From positions 372,001 to 436,000 of the forward strand of contig NZ_JACDUR010000003.1 in NCBI RefSeq assembly GCF_013761175.1: a stretch of DNA of 64,000 nt, given 5' to 3'. Below, one piece after another: positions 33,415 to 42,331 of the stretch (its first letter is position 1; each line of letters opens with the position of its first letter). The stretch is from Nonomuraea soli (GTDB taxonomy: Bacteria; Actinomycetota; Actinomycetes; Streptosporangiales; Streptosporangiaceae). A program made the position numbers and the translations under genes. The notes under the pieces are model-generated. The model was given only the letters and a program-made list of their open reading frames with translations. It was not told the DNA's origin and did no database searches.

Positions 33415-33860
33415 TCGTCTTTGACGATGTTGTCCTGACCGCACATCGCACAACGGCGGAAGACGATCGGGTGGGTGAAGGCACCGGGATGGTCCAGCCC
33501 TGCCAGGTCGAGCGCCACCTCCACCGCCGCCCACGACGCCACGTCGGGACAGTAGCCGGTGGACTGGTTGCTGATCCCGGCGACCAGCCAGCGGTCTCCG
33601 TCTCGCGCGAAGCTGATCTCACCCGCGCTCAGGACGGGACCGCCGCCCGCGCACGCGACGTGCTCGCTGCGCTGCGGGGCCAGGCGCAGGGCGCCGTCCA
33701 CGTCGACGACGAAGGTGAACGGCCTCTCGCGCTCGTCCTCGGGCTGCTCATCGAGCCAGCGGGAAAGGTCGTCCTGCCCGCCGATCCTGCGCCCCGAACA
33801 GCCGTCCCTGACCTGGTCGCGGATCTCGGCGGGCCCGACGTAGTCGTAACGCCGCGTCAT
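33372..33860 (-). CDS. Hypothetical protein with C-terminal zinc ribbon
   Basis: A 162-residue protein. The N-terminal 110 residues contain YDYVGPAEIRDQV and a strand-rich part (FTFVVDVDGALRLAP, then EISFARDGDRWLVAG). The last 35 carry a probable zinc ribbon, CAMCGQ..FVCAVCE. The first ATG overlaps the stop of the large SARP regulator gene (ATGA), so the two are translationally coupled. No function is recognised; an accessory role for the regulator is possible. Confidence 0.75.
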   Translation of the reverse strand: MTRRYDYVGPAEIRDQVRDGCSGRRIGGQDDLSRWLDEQPEDERERPFTFVVDVDGALRLAPQRSEHVACAGGGPVLSAGEISFARDGDRWLVAGISNQSTGYCPDVASWAAVEVALDLAGLDHPGAFTHPIVFRRCAMCGQDNIVKDDHFVCAVCESALSE

Positions 33861-36800
33861 GACGCCCTGCCCCCGACATGCCCCTGCAGCCGGTCCATCG
33901 CCTCCTGCCGGGGCAGGTCCGCGCCGTCCCGGTAGGCGGCCGCGTAGGCGGCCTCGCCCAGTTCCTCCGCCAGCGCGGGCACGAGCCGGGACATGTCGGC
34001 ATCTCCCGCGTCGAAGACGCCCCTGAGCACCTGGCTCATCCCCAGCGCCGTCGCCGCCCCCTTCGCGTCGCCCTCCAGCCAGAGCACCCTGGCCAGCATC
34101 TCCGCGCCGCAGGCCATGGCGTTGGCGTTGGTATGGGCCAGGATGCCGCGCAGGGCTTGGGGCAGCACCTCGCGGGCGCGTTCTGCCGCACCCTCGGTGA
34201 CGAGGACGCCCAGGCGGGAGGCGACGATCACGTCGGTGTTGAGCTGGGGCGGGCCGGGCAGCCGGTGGATGAGCGTCTCGAGTTCGTCGATGACCTGGTG
34301 GGCCTGCTCCAGGTCGCCAGCGTGGCGGAGGACCTCCACGAGCGGGAACAACATGCTGGCTTCCAGCCGCCGGTGGCCGAGCTCGCGGCCCTGGCGCCGG
34401 GCGGCGTGGATGTCCTGCAGCGCGCCGTCCAGGTCGCCGCCGCGCATCCGGTTCTGGGCGAGGTGCGACTTGGTGATGAACAGGTGCTGCTCGGTGCCGA
34501 GTTCGGCGGCGATGGTCACGGCTCGCTCGCAGAGGGCGATCGCACGATCGTGTTCGGCGCGCAGGCCATGGACGCGGCTCTGCCGTACGAGGCTCATGAC
34601 CAGCCCCCACCGGTCGCCGACCTGCTCGAACAGGCGCAGAGCCTCTTCGCGGCGGCCGGCGCCGGTGTCCTGGTCGCCCTGTTCCGTGAGCATGAAGTCG
34701 TAGGCCCAGTTGGCGCTGGCGCGGACCCAGGGGTCGGGCGAGTCGAGCGCTTCCAGGTCCTGGGCGTCCTGGGTGGCGAGCTGGGACAGGCGGAGCAGCG
34801 GCAGCGCGTTGTGGAACTTGGTCACCCCGGGGAGGCGGAGGTTCTCGCGGACCTCCTGCCCGCCTCCGCGCCCTGACGTGGAGCGCACGACCTCGAAGGC
34901 GGCACGCGCGTCGGCGGGCAACTCGTCGCCGAATGCCAGCATTTCGCCCAGGAAGGCATCGGACTGGGTGGACATGCCGCGCATGCCCCAGTACCAGATC
35001 ATGGACCGGACGAACCGGGCGGCGGTGGCGGCGTCGCGCGCCTCGATGGCGGTGCGCAGCGCGGCGGCCAGGTTGTCGTGCTCGGCGTCGAAGACCTCGA
35101 CGGCCCGCAGCTGGTCTCTGGTACGCAGCAGCGGCTCGTTCTCCTCGGCCAGTGCCAGGTAGTAGGCGCGGAAGCGCTCGGTGATCGGCTCAGGGAGCTT
35201 GCCGGCCGCGTAGGCGCGGATGGTCTCCAGCATCCGGTACCTGTCGCCGGTCTCCTGGATCATCGACTTCTCGACCAGTGCGGCGGCGATGTAGAGCAGG
35301 TCGTCGGCCGGGAGCGACTCGTCGGAGCAGATCGCCTCGAGCGCGGCCAGGTCGGCGCCGCCGGGGAAGGCGGCGAGCCGGGCGGCCAGCAGGCGTTCGT
35401 GCTCCTCCAGCAGGTCCCAGCTCCATTCGACCATCGCGAGCAGCGTGCGCTGGCGCGGCAGCGCGGTCCTGCTTCCCGAGGTGAGCAGGCGGAAGCGGTC
35501 GTCCAGGCGCTGGGCGATCTGCGCCACGCTCATCGCGCGCATCTTGGCCGCGGCCAGTTCGAGCGCCAGCGGCATGCCGTCCAGCCGCCTGCAGATCTCC
35601 ACGACGGGCCGCAGGCTCGCCTGGTCGAGCTCGAAGCCCTGCCGTACGGCGGAGGCCCGTTCGACGAACAGCCGCACGGCGGCGGAATCGGCGGCCTCGG
35701 CGACGTCGGCGGCCTCGACGGGCAGGTCGAGGGGGCCGAGGTGACACAGCGCCTCGCCGGTGATCGCCAGCGCCTCCCTACTCGTGGCCAGGATGCGCAG
35801 GTGCGGCAGCCGTACGAGCAGCTGCTCGGCGAGCTGGGCGGCGGCCTCGACCAGGTGCTCGCAGTTGTCCAGGACGAGGACGGCGGGGCCGACGTCGAGC
35901 TGCGCGGCCAGCCGCGCGGGGGCGGGCGCCTGGGGCTTGAACCCGCCCTCGAACAGTCCGCCACAGGCACTGAGCACCGCGTCGGCGATCTGGTCCGGCT
36001 GGGTGACTCCGGCGAGCGGCACGAACCAGGTCCGCTCCTCGGCCTGGTCCGCGGCTTCGAGCGCCAGCCTGGTCTTGCCCGCGCCGCCCGGCCCGACGAT
36101 CGTCACCAGCCGCGCGGCGTCCATCTGCCGCGCGAGCTCTTCGAGCTCGCGTTCCCGGCCGACGAAGCTGGTCAGCCTGGCCGGGAGCTGGCTGGGCGCG
36201 GCCTGCGGCTGTACGGCGGGGTGGTCCAGTTCGCCGCGCAGCAGGGCGAGATGGAGGGCGCGAAGCTCGGCGGAGGGGTCCACGCCCAGCTCGTCGCCGA
36301 GCCTGCCGCGCACCTCCTCGAACACCGCCAGCGCCTCCGACTGCCGTCCCGCGGCCGACAGGGCGCGGATGCGCAGCTCGGCCAGGCGCTCGCTGAGCGG
36401 GCGGGCGACGCCCGCGGCTCCCAGGTCGGCGAGCACCTCGGCGTGGCGGCCCAGCCGTACCTCCGCGTCGAAGAAGTCCTCGGCGACGGCGGCGCGCAGC
36501 TCGTCGAGCCGGGCGGCGACGTTGCGGGCGAACGGGGCGTCCAGCACGTCCGCGAGCGCGGCGCCCCGCCACAACTCCAGGGCGGTACGCAGCAGAGAGG
36601 AGGCTTCGTGCGGCCGTTCCGCGGCCAGCTCCCTCCGGGCCTGCCCGGCCAGCCGCTCGAAGCGGTGCACGTCGACGTCGTCGGGGCGCAGCGGCAGGCG
36701 GTAGCCGCCGGCGACCAGCTCCACGGTCTCGGCGCCGCCCAGGGCACGGCGCAGGCGGGAGATCAGGCCGTGCAGCGCGTTGGCGGCGCCGGCGGGGGGC

Positions 36801-36961
36801 TCCTCGCCCCAGATGGCGTCGATGAGGGAGTCGGCGGAGACCGGTCTGCCCGCTTCGAGCGCCAGGCGAGCCAGGAGCATCCTCAGGCGGGTGCCCGGGA
36901 TGTCGACCGGGGAGGCGTCATCGGGAGTGGCTGCTACCGGGCCGAGGAGGGAGATCTGCAC
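33857..36961 (-). CDS. AfsR/SARP-family regulator with BTAD, NB-ARC-like ATPase and TPR-like C-terminus
   Basis: A 1034-residue transcription factor. Residues 1-95 form the OmpR-like DNA-binding domain (GAANALHGLISRLRRALG), 100-240 the bacterial transcriptional activation domain (LGDELGVDPSAELRALHLALL), and about 260-600 an NTPase with P-loop VGPGGAGKTRLALEA, Walker B AVLVLDNCEHLV and ILATSREAL. The remainder is helical TPR-like sensor repeats. Large SARPs activate secondary-metabolite or other pathway genes in response to signals. No biosynthetic cluster is adjacent in this part of the window. The following zinc-ribbon gene overlaps by 4 bases. Confidence 0.93.
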   Translation of the reverse strand: MQISLLGPVAATPDDASPVDIPGTRLRMLLARLALEAGRPVSADSLIDAIWGEEPPAGAANALHGLISRLRRALGGAETVELVAGGYRLPLRPDDVDVHRFERLAGQARRELAAERPHEASSLLRTALELWRGAALADVLDAPFARNVAARLDELRAAVAEDFFDAEVRLGRHAEVLADLGAAGVARPLSERLAELRIRALSAAGRQSEALAVFEEVRGRLGDELGVDPSAELRALHLALLRGELDHPAVQPQAAPSQLPARLTSFVGRERELEELARQMDAARLVTIVGPGGAGKTRLALEAADQAEERTWFVPLAGVTQPDQIADAVLSACGGLFEGGFKPQAPAPARLAAQLDVGPAVLVLDNCEHLVEAAAQLAEQLLVRLPHLRILATSREALAITGEALCHLGPLDLPVEAADVAEAADSAAVRLFVERASAVRQGFELDQASLRPVVEICRRLDGMPLALELAAAKMRAMSVAQIAQRLDDRFRLLTSGSRTALPRQRTLLAMVEWSWDLLEEHERLLAARLAAFPGGADLAALEAICSDESLPADDLLYIAAALVEKSMIQETGDRYRMLETIRAYAAGKLPEPITERFRAYYLALAEENEPLLRTRDQLRAVEVFDAEHDNLAAALRTAIEARDAATAARFVRSMIWYWGMRGMSTQSDAFLGEMLAFGDELPADARAAFEVVRSTSGRGGGQEVRENLRLPGVTKFHNALPLLRLSQLATQDAQDLEALDSPDPWVRASANWAYDFMLTEQGDQDTGAGRREEALRLFEQVGDRWGLVMSLVRQSRVHGLRAEHDRAIALCERAVTIAAELGTEQHLFITKSHLAQNRMRGGDLDGALQDIHAARRQGRELGHRRLEASMLFPLVEVLRHAGDLEQAHQVIDELETLIHRLPGPPQLNTDVIVASRLGVLVTEGAAERAREVLPQALRGILAHTNANAMACGAEMLARVLWLEGDAKGAATALGMSQVLRGVFDAGDADMSRLVPALAEELGEAAYAAAYRDGADLPRQEAMDRLQGHVGGRAS

Positions 36962-36991
36962 GGGGGCAAGCTTGCCATCTGCGACATCTGT

Positions 36992-38101
36992 CTAGCGGTT
37001 CGGGATCGTGGGCAGGTGGGGCGGCGCGACCGGCAGCCGTACGGTGATGGTGAGCCCCCCGGCAGCGCGCGCGACGACGCTGAGCGTGCCCTCGTGCGCG
37101 TGGACGATGCTCTTGACGATCGCCAGGCCCAGCCCGACCCCCGCGTGATCGTTGCGGATGCGCTTGGTGCCGCGCTGGAACGGCTCGGTCAGCGTCGACA
37201 CCAGCTGCGGCGCAAGCACCGCGCCCGTGTTGCTGACGGAGAGCACGACAGACCCTGGGCCGACCGCGGTGTCGACCCAGACGGTGCCGCCCTCGGGAAG
37301 ATTGTGGACGATCGCGTTGTGCACGAGGTTCGTGGCCATCTGCAGCAGGAGCACGTGCGACCCGACGGCCCTGGTGACCTCGCCGGACGTCTCGATGGCG
37401 ACACCCTGCTTCTCCGCCAGGGGCAGCAGCGTCTCGGCAGCCTCCTCGACGACCAGCGACAGGTCGACGCTGTCCTTGGCGAAGCGCCGCTGGTCGGCGC
37501 GGCTGAGCACGAGCAGCGCCTCGACCAGGTCGATCGCCCGGGTGTTGACGATGTGGAGCCGCTCGATGAGCTCGTCGGTCTCCCGCTTCGGGTCGTTGCG
37601 GGCCACGTCGAGGAGGGCCTGGGTGATCGCCAGCGGGGTTCGCAGTTCGTGGGAGGCGTTGGCGGCGAACCGCTGCTGCTCGGAGACCTGCGCCTCCAGC
37701 CGGGCGAGCATGGTGTCGAAGGCGTCGGCGAGCTCGCGGAACTCGTCCTTGGGGCCCGGCATCCAGATGCGGTGGGACAGCGACCCGCTCGCGGCCTTGC
37801 GCGTGGCCTGGGTGATGCGCGCCAGGGGGGCGAGCATGCGACCCGCGAGCATCCACCCGCCCACCAGGCCGAACACCACCAGGAAGACCATCACCCAGGC
37901 CGCGGCCGGGGCGAAGGCGCGGAGCAGGTCGCCCTGGTTGGGGACGTGGCCGCCCAGGGCCATGATCGGCCTGTTGGGCACGTAGCGCAGCAGGAAGACC
38001 CACACGACGGCCAGGAGCAGCGTGCCGGCGATGATGAGGAAGCCGGCGTAGCTGAGGGTGAGCTTGAAGCGCACGCTCAGGCCGGGGGGCCGGCTACTCA
38101 T
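36992..38101 (-). CDS. Sensor histidine kinase of a VanS-like two-component system
   Basis: A 369-residue membrane kinase with two transmembrane segments (FLIIAGTLLLAVVWVFLL and AWVMVFLVVFGLVGGWML) around a short extracellular loop, then HAMP, an H-box with FAANASHELRTPLA, the N-box LVHNAIVHN and the G-box GVGLGLAIV. The short loop suits a sensor that reads cell-wall or membrane state. The start ATG 38101 lies 8 bases inside the response-regulator gene, which precedes it. A divergent VanY-like carboxypeptidase suggests control of peptidoglycan stem peptides. Confidence 0.92.
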   Translation of the reverse strand: MSSRPPGLSVRFKLTLSYAGFLIIAGTLLLAVVWVFLLRYVPNRPIMALGGHVPNQGDLLRAFAPAAAWVMVFLVVFGLVGGWMLAGRMLAPLARITQATRKAASGSLSHRIWMPGPKDEFRELADAFDTMLARLEAQVSEQQRFAANASHELRTPLAITQALLDVARNDPKRETDELIERLHIVNTRAIDLVEALLVLSRADQRRFAKDSVDLSLVVEEAAETLLPLAEKQGVAIETSGEVTRAVGSHVLLLQMATNLVHNAIVHNLPEGGTVWVDTAVGPGSVVLSVSNTGAVLAPQLVSTLTEPFQRGTKRIRNDHAGVGLGLAIVKSIVHAHEGTLSVVARAAGGLTITVRLPVAPPHLPTIPNR

Positions 38102-38783
38102 GTCCCGCGCCACCGTCGACGCCGCCCGTCTCGATGCGATACCCCACCCCAGGCGCCGTCGCGATGATCCACGGCTCCCCCAGCCGCTTGCGCAGCGCGG
38201 AGACGGTGATGCGCACCGCATTCGTGAAGGGGTCGGCGTTCTGGTCCCACGCCCGTTCCAGCAGCTCCTCGGCGCTGACGACCCCGCCCTCCGCCGCGAC
38301 CAGAACCTCCAGCACGGCGAACTGCTTCCTGGTCAGAGCGACATACCGCCCATCCCGGTAGACCTCCCGGCGGAACGGATCCACCCGCAGCCCGGCCAGC
38401 TCCCGCACCGGCGGCCTGCTGTGAGCGCGCCGGCGATCGAGCGCCCGCAGCCTGAGCACCAGCTCCCTGAGCTCGAACGGCTTCGTGAGATAGTCGTCGG
38501 CGCCGAGCTCGAACCCCGAGGCCTTGTCGTCGAGCCGGTCGGCGGCGGTGAGCATGAGGATCGGCATGCCGCTCCCGGAGGCGACGATCCGCTCCGCCAC
38601 CTCGTCACCCGACGGGCCGGGAATGTCCCGGTCGAGGACGGCGATGTCGTAGGTGTTGACGGTCAGCAACTCGAGCGCGGTCACCCCGTCGCCGGCGATG
38701 TCGGCCGCGATCGCTTCCAGCCGCAGCCCGTCGCGGATGGCCTCGGCCATGTAGGGCTCGTCCTCGACAATCAACACTCGCAT
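38094..38783 (-). CDS. OmpR/PhoB-type response regulator, VanR-like
   Basis: A 229-residue regulator. The receiver has the acidic pair in VLIVEDEP, phosphoacceptor Asp51 (AVLDRDIPGPSG), Thr in MLTAADR and Lys in YLTKPFE. The C-terminal winged helix includes LTRKQFAVLEVLVAAEGGVVS and TNAVRITVSALRKRLG. It is coupled to the kinase gene by an 8-base overlap. Direct repeats of GCATATCG spaced 11 bases lie upstream, between it and the VanY-like gene, and are likely binding boxes. Confidence 0.93.
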   Translation of the reverse strand: MRVLIVEDEPYMAEAIRDGLRLEAIAADIAGDGVTALELLTVNTYDIAVLDRDIPGPSGDEVAERIVASGSGMPILMLTAADRLDDKASGFELGADDYLTKPFELRELVLRLRALDRRRAHSRPPVRELAGLRVDPFRREVYRDGRYVALTRKQFAVLEVLVAAEGGVVSAEELLERAWDQNADPFTNAVRITVSALRKRLGEPWIIATAPGVGYRIETGGVDGGAGHE

Positions 38784-38805
38784 GCCACCGATGCTACGAA
38801 CCCAC

Positions 38806-38838
38806 GCATATCGCTGGCATATCGGAAACCGCATACGT
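38806..38838. promoter_or_regulatory. Direct-repeat boxes between VanR-like and VanY-like genes
   Basis: GCATATCG occurs at 38806-38813 and 38817-38824, an 11-base spacing typical for PhoB/OmpR-type regulators, with a weaker GCATACGT at 38831-38838. They sit in the 88-base divergent intergenic region. Confidence 0.5.
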
Positions 38839-38871
38839 GCTGGTAACGCCGCATTTCCTTCACTTGACCGC

Positions 38872-39501
38872 ATGGTCATCAACACTGCAACAACACGCGC
38901 CCGCCGGCTTCTTGTTGTCGGCGTGGCAGTGATCATCGCCACGATCGCCGCCACTGTCGCCTGGCAGCTCATGACGACGTCGGCCATCTCACTGGGCGCC
39001 GTCCTCGACCCGCGCGGCTCCGGTTCACTTTCTGGAACCGGGGAGGACGATGGCGCCGTCCCCGACCGGGTCACGGTCTTCGACGAGTTGCCTGCCGTGG
39101 CCAACCTCGACCCCGACCTGCTGTCCGCCGTACGGCGCGCGGCCGCCGACGCCGAGGAGGACGGCATCGAGTTCAACGTCAACAGCGGATGGCGTTCCAA
39201 GGCGTACCAGCAGGGGCTGCTGGAGGATGCGATCTCCCAGTACGGCTCGGCGGAGGAGGCGGCCCGATGGGTGGCCACACCCGACAAGTCCGCACACGTG
39301 TCGGGAGATGCCATCGACATCGGGCCAGTGGGGGCGGCGGCGTGGCTTTCGCGGCACGGGGCACGGTACGGGCTGTGCCAGATCTACCGGAACGAACCCT
39401 GGCACTACGAGTTGCGGCCCAAGGCGGTCAAGCGGGGCTGCCCGGCGATGTACGCGGACCCGACCGAGGACCCGAGGATCACAGGCCGTCGCGACCGCTG
39501 A
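38872..39501 (+). CDS. VanY-type D-alanyl-D-alanine carboxypeptidase (M15B)
   Basis: A 209-residue membrane-anchored zinc peptidase. An N-terminal transmembrane segment (LLVVGVAVIIATIAATVAW) places the catalytic domain outside the membrane. The zinc site is visible as SAHVSGDAIDIG (His and Asp) and EPWHYEL (catalytic Glu and zinc His). The preceding NVNSGWRSKAYQQGLL is also conserved. Such enzymes trim the terminal D-Ala of peptidoglycan precursors and can give glycopeptide resistance, as the VanYn protein does in Nonomuraea. It is divergent from a VanRS-like pair that probably controls it. Confidence 0.88.
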   Translation: MVINTATTRARRLLVVGVAVIIATIAATVAWQLMTTSAISLGAVLDPRGSGSLSGTGEDDGAVPDRVTVFDELPAVANLDPDLLSAVRRAAADAEEDGIEFNVNSGWRSKAYQQGLLEDAISQYGSAEEAARWVATPDKSAHVSGDAIDIGPVGAAAWLSRHGARYGLCQIYRNEPWHYELRPKAVKRGCPAMYADPTEDPRITGRRDR

Positions 39502-39589
39502 GCTCGGGCACGGCGATCGCGGTCGTGACCAAGATCGTCCTCGTGGCCAACGAGCTGGGGCACGCCCTCGTATAAGGCGTTAATGGGCT

Positions 39590-39617
39590 TGCCGCAACTC
39601 GCATGCCGCAAGCATGC
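39590..39617. promoter_or_regulatory. Repeat-rich site upstream of the LacI gene
   Basis: TGCCGCAA occurs at 39590-39597 and 39604-39611, and GCATGC flanks CGCAA at 39601-39617. The 230-base gap between the VanY-like and LacI genes holds nothing else clear. This could be an autoregulatory operator, though it does not resemble the usual CG-centred LacI site. Confidence 0.3.
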
Positions 39618-39732
39618 TGGTGTCCTGCGGATCTGACGGGCCGTGCCGTACCAACGCCTCCTCCACGCCACCCGGGGCGCGACGGCTACGGCTGCTCGCC
39701 CCTTCGGGAATGCCAGGCCTAAGGAGAAGCCG

Positions 39733-40746
39733 GTGTCACGCAATCCTGGACGTACCACGCTGGCCGCCGTCGCCGCCTCGGCTGGTGTATCCGTGGCCAC
39801 CGTCTCCAAGGTCCTCAACGGCCGCCCCGACGTCGCACCCGCCACCCGTTCGCTGGTGCAGACCCTGCTACTGGAACAGGGCTACACGCCGCCCACCTCC
39901 CACCGCGACCAACCCCAGGCCACGGCGACGGTCGAGATGTGGGTCGACGACCTGTGCGCGTACTCCACCGAGGTCATCAAGGGCACCGTCGAGGCCGGCG
40001 CCGAACTGGGCGTCGCCGTCGTCGTCACCTACCCGAAGGATCTGACCGACAAGGGCGTCTCCTGGGCTCGCGACCTGGTCGCCGGGGGCCGCCGAGCGCT
40101 GATCACCCTCATGAGCGTGCCGACCCCCCACCAACTGGCCGCCCTCTCCCTGGCCCGCCTCCCCGTGGTCGTCATCGACCCGCTGAAGCTGCCCGAAGCC
40201 CCCGTCACCAGCGTCGGCTCCACCAACTTCGCCGGCGGCATGGCCGCCACCCAACACCTCCTGGGCCTCGGCCACCGCCGCATCGCCTACCTCGGCGGCC
40301 CCGCCACCTCGACCACCAACCAGGCCCGCATGCACGGCTACCGCGCCGCCATGGAGGCCGCGGGCGTACCCGTCCTGGACGGCTACATCCGCACCTCAGG
40401 CTTCTGCTACCCCGACGGGATGCAAGAAGGAGCCGCCCTGCTCGACCTGGACCCGGCACCGACGGCCATCTTCGCCGCCGGCGACGAGAGCGCCATGGGC
40501 GCCATCCAGGCCGCCAGAGCCCGCGGCCTGCGCATCCCGGAGGACCTCAGCGTGGTGGGGTTCGACGACACCGAGATCGCCACGATGACGTCGCCGCAAC
40601 TGACGACCGTTCGCCAGCCGCTGCGCCAGATGGGCGTCATCGCGGTGCGCACGGCGCTGCGGCTGGCGGCGGGGGAGAGGATCGAGTCGCATCACGTTGA
40701 GCTGGCCACTGAGCTGGTGATTCGCGGTACGGCTGCCGCGGCCTGA
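39733..40746 (+). CDS. LacI-family transcriptional regulator
   Basis: A 337-residue repressor. The N-terminal HTH and hinge are TTLAAVAASAGVSVATVSKVLNG and RPDVAPATRSLVQ. The periplasmic-binding-protein-like domain contains LGHRRIAYLGGPATSTTNQARMHGY, AIFAAGDESAMGAIQAARARG and LSVVGFDDTEIATMTSPQLTTVRQP. It likely senses a sugar. I place the start at GTG 39733, which has AAGGAG upstream, rather than an in-frame ATG 90 bases earlier. No sugar-utilisation genes are adjacent, so its target is elsewhere or it is an orphan. Confidence 0.92.
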   Translation: MSRNPGRTTLAAVAASAGVSVATVSKVLNGRPDVAPATRSLVQTLLLEQGYTPPTSHRDQPQATATVEMWVDDLCAYSTEVIKGTVEAGAELGVAVVVTYPKDLTDKGVSWARDLVAGGRRALITLMSVPTPHQLAALSLARLPVVVIDPLKLPEAPVTSVGSTNFAGGMAATQHLLGLGHRRIAYLGGPATSTTNQARMHGYRAAMEAAGVPVLDGYIRTSGFCYPDGMQEGAALLDLDPAPTAIFAAGDESAMGAIQAARARGLRIPEDLSVVGFDDTEIATMTSPQLTTVRQPLRQMGVIAVRTALRLAAGERIESHHVELATELVIRGTAAAA

Positions 40747-40773
40747 GCTTCGGGCGCGGCAGGCCGAGCCGGC

Positions 40774-41346
40774 TCAACTCGGATGTGTCCCCGCATCTCC
40801 AAAGTTGGCGACACCGAAGCTGTGTCTCATGAACTCCCAGAACGATCGGTAGCGGACGGCGCCGGGATGGTCGATGGAGAAGTCCCATGCCTCCCACTCG
40901 CCGTCCGGGGTGACGACGTGAGGGTTGAGCATGAGGGTCTGGCCCTCGACGTACCTGCCGATGCGGAGGGTGTCGGGTATGTACTCGTCCCGCGTGTGAA
41001 TGCAGTCCTGCTCGGGACCGTAGACGAAGTACTGCGCATCCGGAACGGTCGGACGGGGCCCGCCCGGCGCCCAACTCTCGCAGAGTTCCGGATCGACGTC
41101 GCGGGTCCAGCCAAGCTGACACAGATGCAGCAGCGGGAAGAGACTGATGCCTTTCCATCCGTTGGCCACGGCGAGAAACTCCCTGTAGCTCGGCGGGAGC
41201 CGTTGCCCGAGCCGCTCCTCGTGGCGCACGATCTCCTCCTCGGCCGCTCCCAAGGGCACTGGGGGCGTTCGGAGGGAGTGCTCTCGGGCTGCCATGGTCT
41301 TCAGGAAGGCAGCCCATGGGTAGCGGGGGGTGTCGGCCGAGGTCAT
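40774..41346 (-). CDS. SMI1/KNR4 (SUKH) family protein
   Basis: A 190-residue protein. The family signature is present as ERLGQRLPPSYREFLAVANGWKGISLFPLLHL, followed by YFVYGPEQDCIHTRDEYIPDTLRIG and the C-terminal WDFSIDHPGAVRYRSFWEFMRHSF. SUKH proteins often serve as immunity proteins for polymorphic toxins, and some act in other protein-protein contacts. No toxin gene is recognisable nearby; the next 1.4 kb is poor in genes. It could be an orphan immunity gene. Confidence 0.88.
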   Translation of the reverse strand: MTSADTPRYPWAAFLKTMAAREHSLRTPPVPLGAAEEEIVRHEERLGQRLPPSYREFLAVANGWKGISLFPLLHLCQLGWTRDVDPELCESWAPGGPRPTVPDAQYFVYGPEQDCIHTRDEYIPDTLRIGRYVEGQTLMLNPHVVTPDGEWEAWDFSIDHPGAVRYRSFWEFMRHSFGVANFGDAGTHPS

Positions 41347-41952
41347 GCGGCAACGGTAGCGATCAGTTCCGACAATTCAGCCGTGCCGCAAGGTAGGGCC
41401 ATGCCGCTACCTGCCGACCACCTTGAGCTCCACATCCGCGGCCAGCCAGCTAAAGCTGCGGAGGGGGCTCGGCTTGCGCTAGGCGTCGCCGGTCAGTTGA
41501 GTGGCCCTTTGGGATGCTGGTAGCTGGCCTCGCAGTTCCGATGATCTTGGAGCGAGCGGCGTCAGCGTCATCTTCCTCGGGCCCTGCACAGCCTCTCGGA
41601 TAGGCGAATGCCAAGTCGCTCGCCCCTTCCGAAGGAAGAAGCGGGCGCTTCTCGCATGACCCAAGGAGGGCGGGCTCTTCACCGCTTCTCGCATTTCTGT
41701 TGCGCCGCGGCGGGGAGTCTTCGTCGGCGCAACCTCTTCAGCCTCCAGCTGGCGACTCTGGCCGCCCATCTAACCTGGTTTGCTACGGCCAGCTTCGGCT
41801 TCCCGATCCTCCTCCATGACCTGACGGTACGGCCCTATGTCAGAGCGTCACGGTAAGGGGCCTCGCCAGTCAGAGACCGGGGTTTGGGAGATCTCCTGGA
41901 GCTTTGCCGTCACGGCCCGCACCAGGCCCGGCAAGGGCGCCTACCGTCGTAT

Positions 41953-42123
41953 ATGGACACTCTTCACAGGCTCGCCGTCGCCCTCGCGGCCGCGGCTCTT
42001 GCCTTCACCAGTACACCGGCTTGGGCAGACGACCTGGAGCGGTACGGATACGATAAATGTGACCTCGATAGAGGCAACGGGTGGGCGTGTGAGCACCTAC
42101 CTCCCGGACAGACCAGGCGCTGA
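41953..42123 (+). CDS. Possible small secreted peptide
   Basis: A 56-residue frame with a convincing signal peptide, MDTLHRLAVALAAAALAF then TSTPAWA with a cleavage site before DDLER. The mature part would be about 31 residues with two Cys residues (KCDLDRGNGWACEHL). The start ATG 41953 lacks a strong ribosome-binding site. No family is recognised. It could be a real exported peptide or a chance frame in a degraded region. Confidence 0.4.
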   Translation: MDTLHRLAVALAAAALAFTSTPAWADDLERYGYDKCDLDRGNGWACEHLPPGQTRR

Positions 42124-42331
42124 CCAGGCGGCGAACGCCACCCATACCAGCCGGCTCAAGCCCGGCTTTGGGTATTTCCGAACTTGTGCAGAGCCCGCGG
42201 CAGGAAGCTGTGGCACCACGGGTAGCTGCAGCCGTCGTGCGGGTATCCGGGGATGGGACCGCACCAATGGTTGTTCTTGGTGAGGCTGTTGCCCTTCTCA
42301 CGGCAGCCAATCTCGCCGGTGAGGGTGTCAA

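Noticed and set aside
35078..38167. A 1029-codon plus-strand frame
   Set aside because: It is antisense to the SARP regulator and the VanS-like kinase and shows no domains; typical high-GC shadow.
39643..39732. Upstream ATG as start of the LacI regulator
   Set aside because: GTG 39733 has a strong AAGGAG site and begins right before the DNA-binding domain; the 30 extra residues look non-coding.
41608..41856. An 82-codon plus-strand frame in the gene-poor region
   Set aside because: No ribosome-binding site, mixed composition and no recognisable segment; likely chance.
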